From assembly GCA_024763185.1 (NCBI GenBank), contig JANTFY010000137.1, positions 1 to 6,425 of the forward strand: a DNA stretch of 6,425 nucleotides, read 5' to 3'. The position numbers and the translations under genes were made by a program. The stretch's first letter is position 1; every line of letters begins with the position of its first letter. Source of the stretch: Gammaproteobacteria bacterium (GTDB taxonomy: Bacteria > Pseudomonadota > Gammaproteobacteria > GCA-001735895). Below the pieces are notes generated by a model. The model saw only the letters and a program-made list of their open reading frames with translations, ran no database searches and was not told the DNA's origin. Shown here piece by piece: positions 5,455-6,425 of the stretch.

Positions 5455-5625
5455 TCTGGTTGATAAGGAAGCGGACCTGAAGTTCGACAAAATCGTCAGG
5501 ATTGATGCATGGATGCATCGTAGTAGAGCAATGCAGGAGCAATTGCCGAGCGATTTTGAACGCACGTAGTGCGGCCCGAAGGGCAAAATACAGGGAGGTA
5601 TTTTGTAATCCTGCCGGGCGTGCCA
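5415..5625 (+). repeat. tRNA-Arg-associated unit ending in a copy of the tRNA 3' end
   Basis: 211-bp non-coding unit after tRNA-Arg, of the same design as the unit after tRNA-Pro: a variable left part (5415-5481) dominated by the long hairpin, then the shared core from 5482, then the 19-nt tRNA-Arg end (5607-5625). It is longer because the loop of the first core hairpin carries about 50 extra nt (5496-5550). The terminal tRNA sequence is Arg-type, not Pro-type, so each unit is matched to its own tRNA. That points to insertion with duplication of the target, or repeated local rearrangement, rather than copying of a whole unit with its tRNA end. Apparent antisense reading frames here are tRNA shadows. 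Confidence 0.85.
5482..5611 (+). repeat. conserved structured core, copy 2
   Basis: Starts with GTTCGACAAAATCGTC, as in copy 1. The outer stem CAAAATCG (5488-5495) pairs with CGATTTTG (5551-5558) and encloses two further hairpins, GATGCAT/ATGCATC (5504-5519) and GCAAT/ATTGC (5528-5546). Then follow CGCAC/GTGCG (5561-5573), GCCC/GGGC (5574-5584) and CAAAATAC/GTATTTTG (5584-5605). The C5584-G5605 pair corresponds to T5243-A5264 in copy 1, a possible compensatory change. Confidence 0.8.
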
Positions 5626-5627
5626 TT
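5607..5627 (+). repeat. copy of the tRNA-Arg 3' end
   Basis: Exact repeat of 5396-5416: the 19 nt from A58 to A76 of tRNA-Arg plus two T residues beyond the CCA. It is preceded by T, as in the Pro unit. No 5' tRNA half is present. Confidence 0.95.
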
Positions 5628-5676
5628 TTATGTTCAGTCCCATAGGGTCGGAACTTAAAGAAGTAATGTTTTTTAT

Positions 5677-5753
5677 GGTGGGCGTAGCTCAGTTGGTAGA
5701 GTGCAAGATTGTGGCTCTTGTTGTCGTGGGTTCGATCCCCATCGTCCACCCCA
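5677..5753 (+). tRNA. tRNA-His(GUG)
   Basis: 77 nt counting the extra 5' G(-1) at 5677 that faces C73, the identity element of tRNA-His. Acceptor GTGGGCG pairs with CGTCCAC with one G-U, anticodon stem CAAGA/TCTTG around TTGTGGC with anticodon GTG at 5711-5713, T-stem GTGGG/CCCAT around TTCGATC, then C73 and encoded CCA. Unlike Pro and Arg it has no downstream copy of its 3' end; a terminator follows 8 nt later. Confidence 0.95.
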
Positions 5754-5761
5754 TATTCATC

Positions 5762-5792
5762 GTGCATCTTAAAGTTAAGGTGCACTTTTTTT
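5762..5792 (+). terminator. intrinsic terminator of the tRNA-Pro/Arg/His operon
   Basis: GTGCATCTT (5762-5770) pairs with AAGGTGCAC (5777-5785) with one G-U, 9 bp around the loop AAAGTT, followed by seven T residues (5786-5792). Lying just after tRNA-His, it closes the transcript that starts near 5001. Confidence 0.88.
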
Positions 5793-5815
5793 ATTGGAAG
5801 GAAGTTGTCATCGAC

Positions 5816-5845
5816 TTGAACCAGGTGATGCTGCTTGAATCAAAT
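5816..5845 (+). promoter_or_regulatory. weak candidate promoter for tRNA-Leu and tig
   Basis: TTGAAC (5816-5821) and TCAAAT (5840-5845) with an 18-bp spacer would start a transcript near 5852, just before tRNA-Leu. Some promoter is expected here because a terminator precedes this region, but these boxes are only partial matches. Confidence 0.3.
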
Positions 5846-5860
5846 AAATAGAAGCCATTT

Positions 5861-5945
5861 GCGGAAGTGGTGAAATTGGTATACACGCCAGATTTAGGTT
5901 CTGGTGCCGCGAGGCGTGAGAGTTCGAGTCTCTCCTTCCGCACCA
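5861..5945 (+). tRNA. tRNA-Leu(UAG)
   Basis: 85-nt class II tRNA with a long variable arm (TGCCGCGAGGCGT region). Acceptor GCGGAAG pairs with CTTCCGC, anticodon stem CCAGA/TCTGG around TTTAGGT with anticodon TAG at 5895-5897, T-loop TTCGAGT, discriminator A and encoded CCA. Six T residues follow the CCA directly (5946-5951), and tig begins 40 nt after the tRNA. Confidence 0.95.
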
Positions 5946-5985
5946 TTTTTTAATCCCCCAACATTAATATTCACGAGTTTTCATC

Positions 5986-6425
5986 ATGCAAGTATCTATC
6001 GAATCCCTGGAAGGTCTGCAACGCAAAATGACGGTGCAAGTGCCTGCCGAAAAGATTGCAACGGCGATTGACCAGAAACTGAAACAACTCAGTAAAACCG
6101 TCAAGCTGGATGGTTTTAGGCCGGGAAAGGTGCCAGTCAGCGTGGTGAAACAGAAATTTGGTGCGCAAGTTCGCAGTGAAGTGACGGGTGATGTCATAGA
6201 GTCTTCTTACCGCGAAGCATTGACCCAGGAAAAGATACGTCCAGCCGGTATGCCGGATATACAACCGGTCGATGCTGATGATAGTGAGGGCATGGCCTAT
6301 AGTGCCACGTTTGAAGTCTATCCCGAGATCAGTGCTGTAGAACTGGATTCGATTGAAGTTGAGAAGCCTGGCGCTGAGATTACGGATGCCGATGTCGATG
6401 CCATGATCAATAAACTGTTGGAACA
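5986..6425 (+). CDS. tig: trigger factor, 5' part
   Basis: First 146 codons of trigger factor, cut by the window end. Trigger factor is the ribosome-bound chaperone that meets nascent chains at the exit tunnel. The N-terminal ribosome-binding domain is complete, with the signature GFRPGKVP (43-50; E. coli has GFRKGKVP). The segments PAGMPDIQP and ATFEVYPEI and the phrase EVEKPGAEITDADVD closely follow the E. coli protein. The PPIase and C-terminal domains lie beyond the window. ATG 5986 gives the standard MQVS start; the ribosome binding site is weak (GAG at 5975-5977). It follows tRNA-Leu closely and may share its transcript, with the T-run after the tRNA as a possible partial stop. In related gammaproteobacteria clpP, clpX and lon usually follow. 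Confidence 0.95.
   Translation, partial: MQVSIESLEGLQRKMTVQVPAEKIATAIDQKLKQLSKTVKLDGFRPGKVPVSVVKQKFGAQVRSEVTGDVIESSYREALTQEKIRPAGMPDIQPVDADDSEGMAYSATFEVYPEISAVELDSIEVEKPGAEITDADVDAMINKLLE

Noticed and set aside
5094..5625. CRISPR array or phage attachment pair
   Set aside because: The repeats are two different tRNA ends, each present only twice, with no spacers or cas genes. The intervals of 172 and 211 bp hold no integrase, so a whole prophage or island is excluded.
5417..5785. Minus-strand frame containing DGDRTHDNKSHNLALYQLSYAH
   Set aside because: Antisense shadow of tRNA-His, continued through the Arg unit.
5630..5851. Plus-strand 73-codon frame over tRNA-His
   Set aside because: It runs through the tRNA and the terminator and resembles no protein.

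Overview
The window reads as chromosomal housekeeping DNA from a gammaproteobacterium. The evidence is the order lpxH - cyclophilin - (divergent) cysS - tRNA genes - tig, which is familiar from gammaproteobacteria such as Pseudomonas, together with an O-succinylhomoserine sulfhydrylase of the MetZ type, tRNA genes with encoded CCA, and a CysS whose zinc ligands fall at the same residue numbers as in E. coli. I cannot name the genus.

Layout. Positions 1-2028 (+ strand) hold a tightly packed cluster: the 3' end of metZ, a ferritin-like DUF455 protein that overlaps it, and a divergent relative of 3-methyladenine DNA glycosylase I (Tag). Positions 2045-3380 (- strand) hold a cyclophilin with an N-terminal signal-like segment followed 1 nt later by lpxH (lipid A synthesis). 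These two genes converge on the first cluster and diverge from cysS (3545-4927, +). Downstream of cysS is a strong sigma70-type promoter with a G+C-rich discriminator (4966-4994). It drives tRNA-Pro(UGG), tRNA-Arg(UCU) and tRNA-His(GUG), and the run ends at a clear intrinsic terminator (5762-5792). tRNA-Leu(UAG) follows, then the start of tig (trigger factor), which runs off the window.

The unusual part is the tRNA operon. After tRNA-Pro and again after tRNA-Arg there is a non-coding unit (172 bp and 211 bp period) that ends in an exact copy of the last 19 nt (A58 to A76) of its own tRNA. The two units differ in their first ~70 nt but share a structured core: an identical 16-nt block GTTCGACAAAATCGTC, then about 60 nt at roughly 85% identity, with four hairpins in the same order. 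The tRNA-derived end is Pro-type in one unit and Arg-type in the other, so this is not a simple copy of one locus into the other. It looks like a small family of non-autonomous elements, or processed RNAs, targeted to the T-loop motif GTTCGAATCC. tRNA-His and tRNA-Leu lack that exact motif and have no unit. The closest known arrangement is the E. coli tyrT operon, whose ~178-bp downstream repeats also carry 19 nt of the tRNA 3' end and give rise to rtT RNA. Both units lie between the promoter and the terminator, so they should be transcribed with the tRNAs.

Functional links: the window joins methionine biosynthesis (metZ), outer-membrane assembly (lpxH), protein folding (cyclophilin, trigger factor) and translation (CysS, four tRNAs). 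The DUF455/Tag-like pair is the only part of uncertain function among the proteins.
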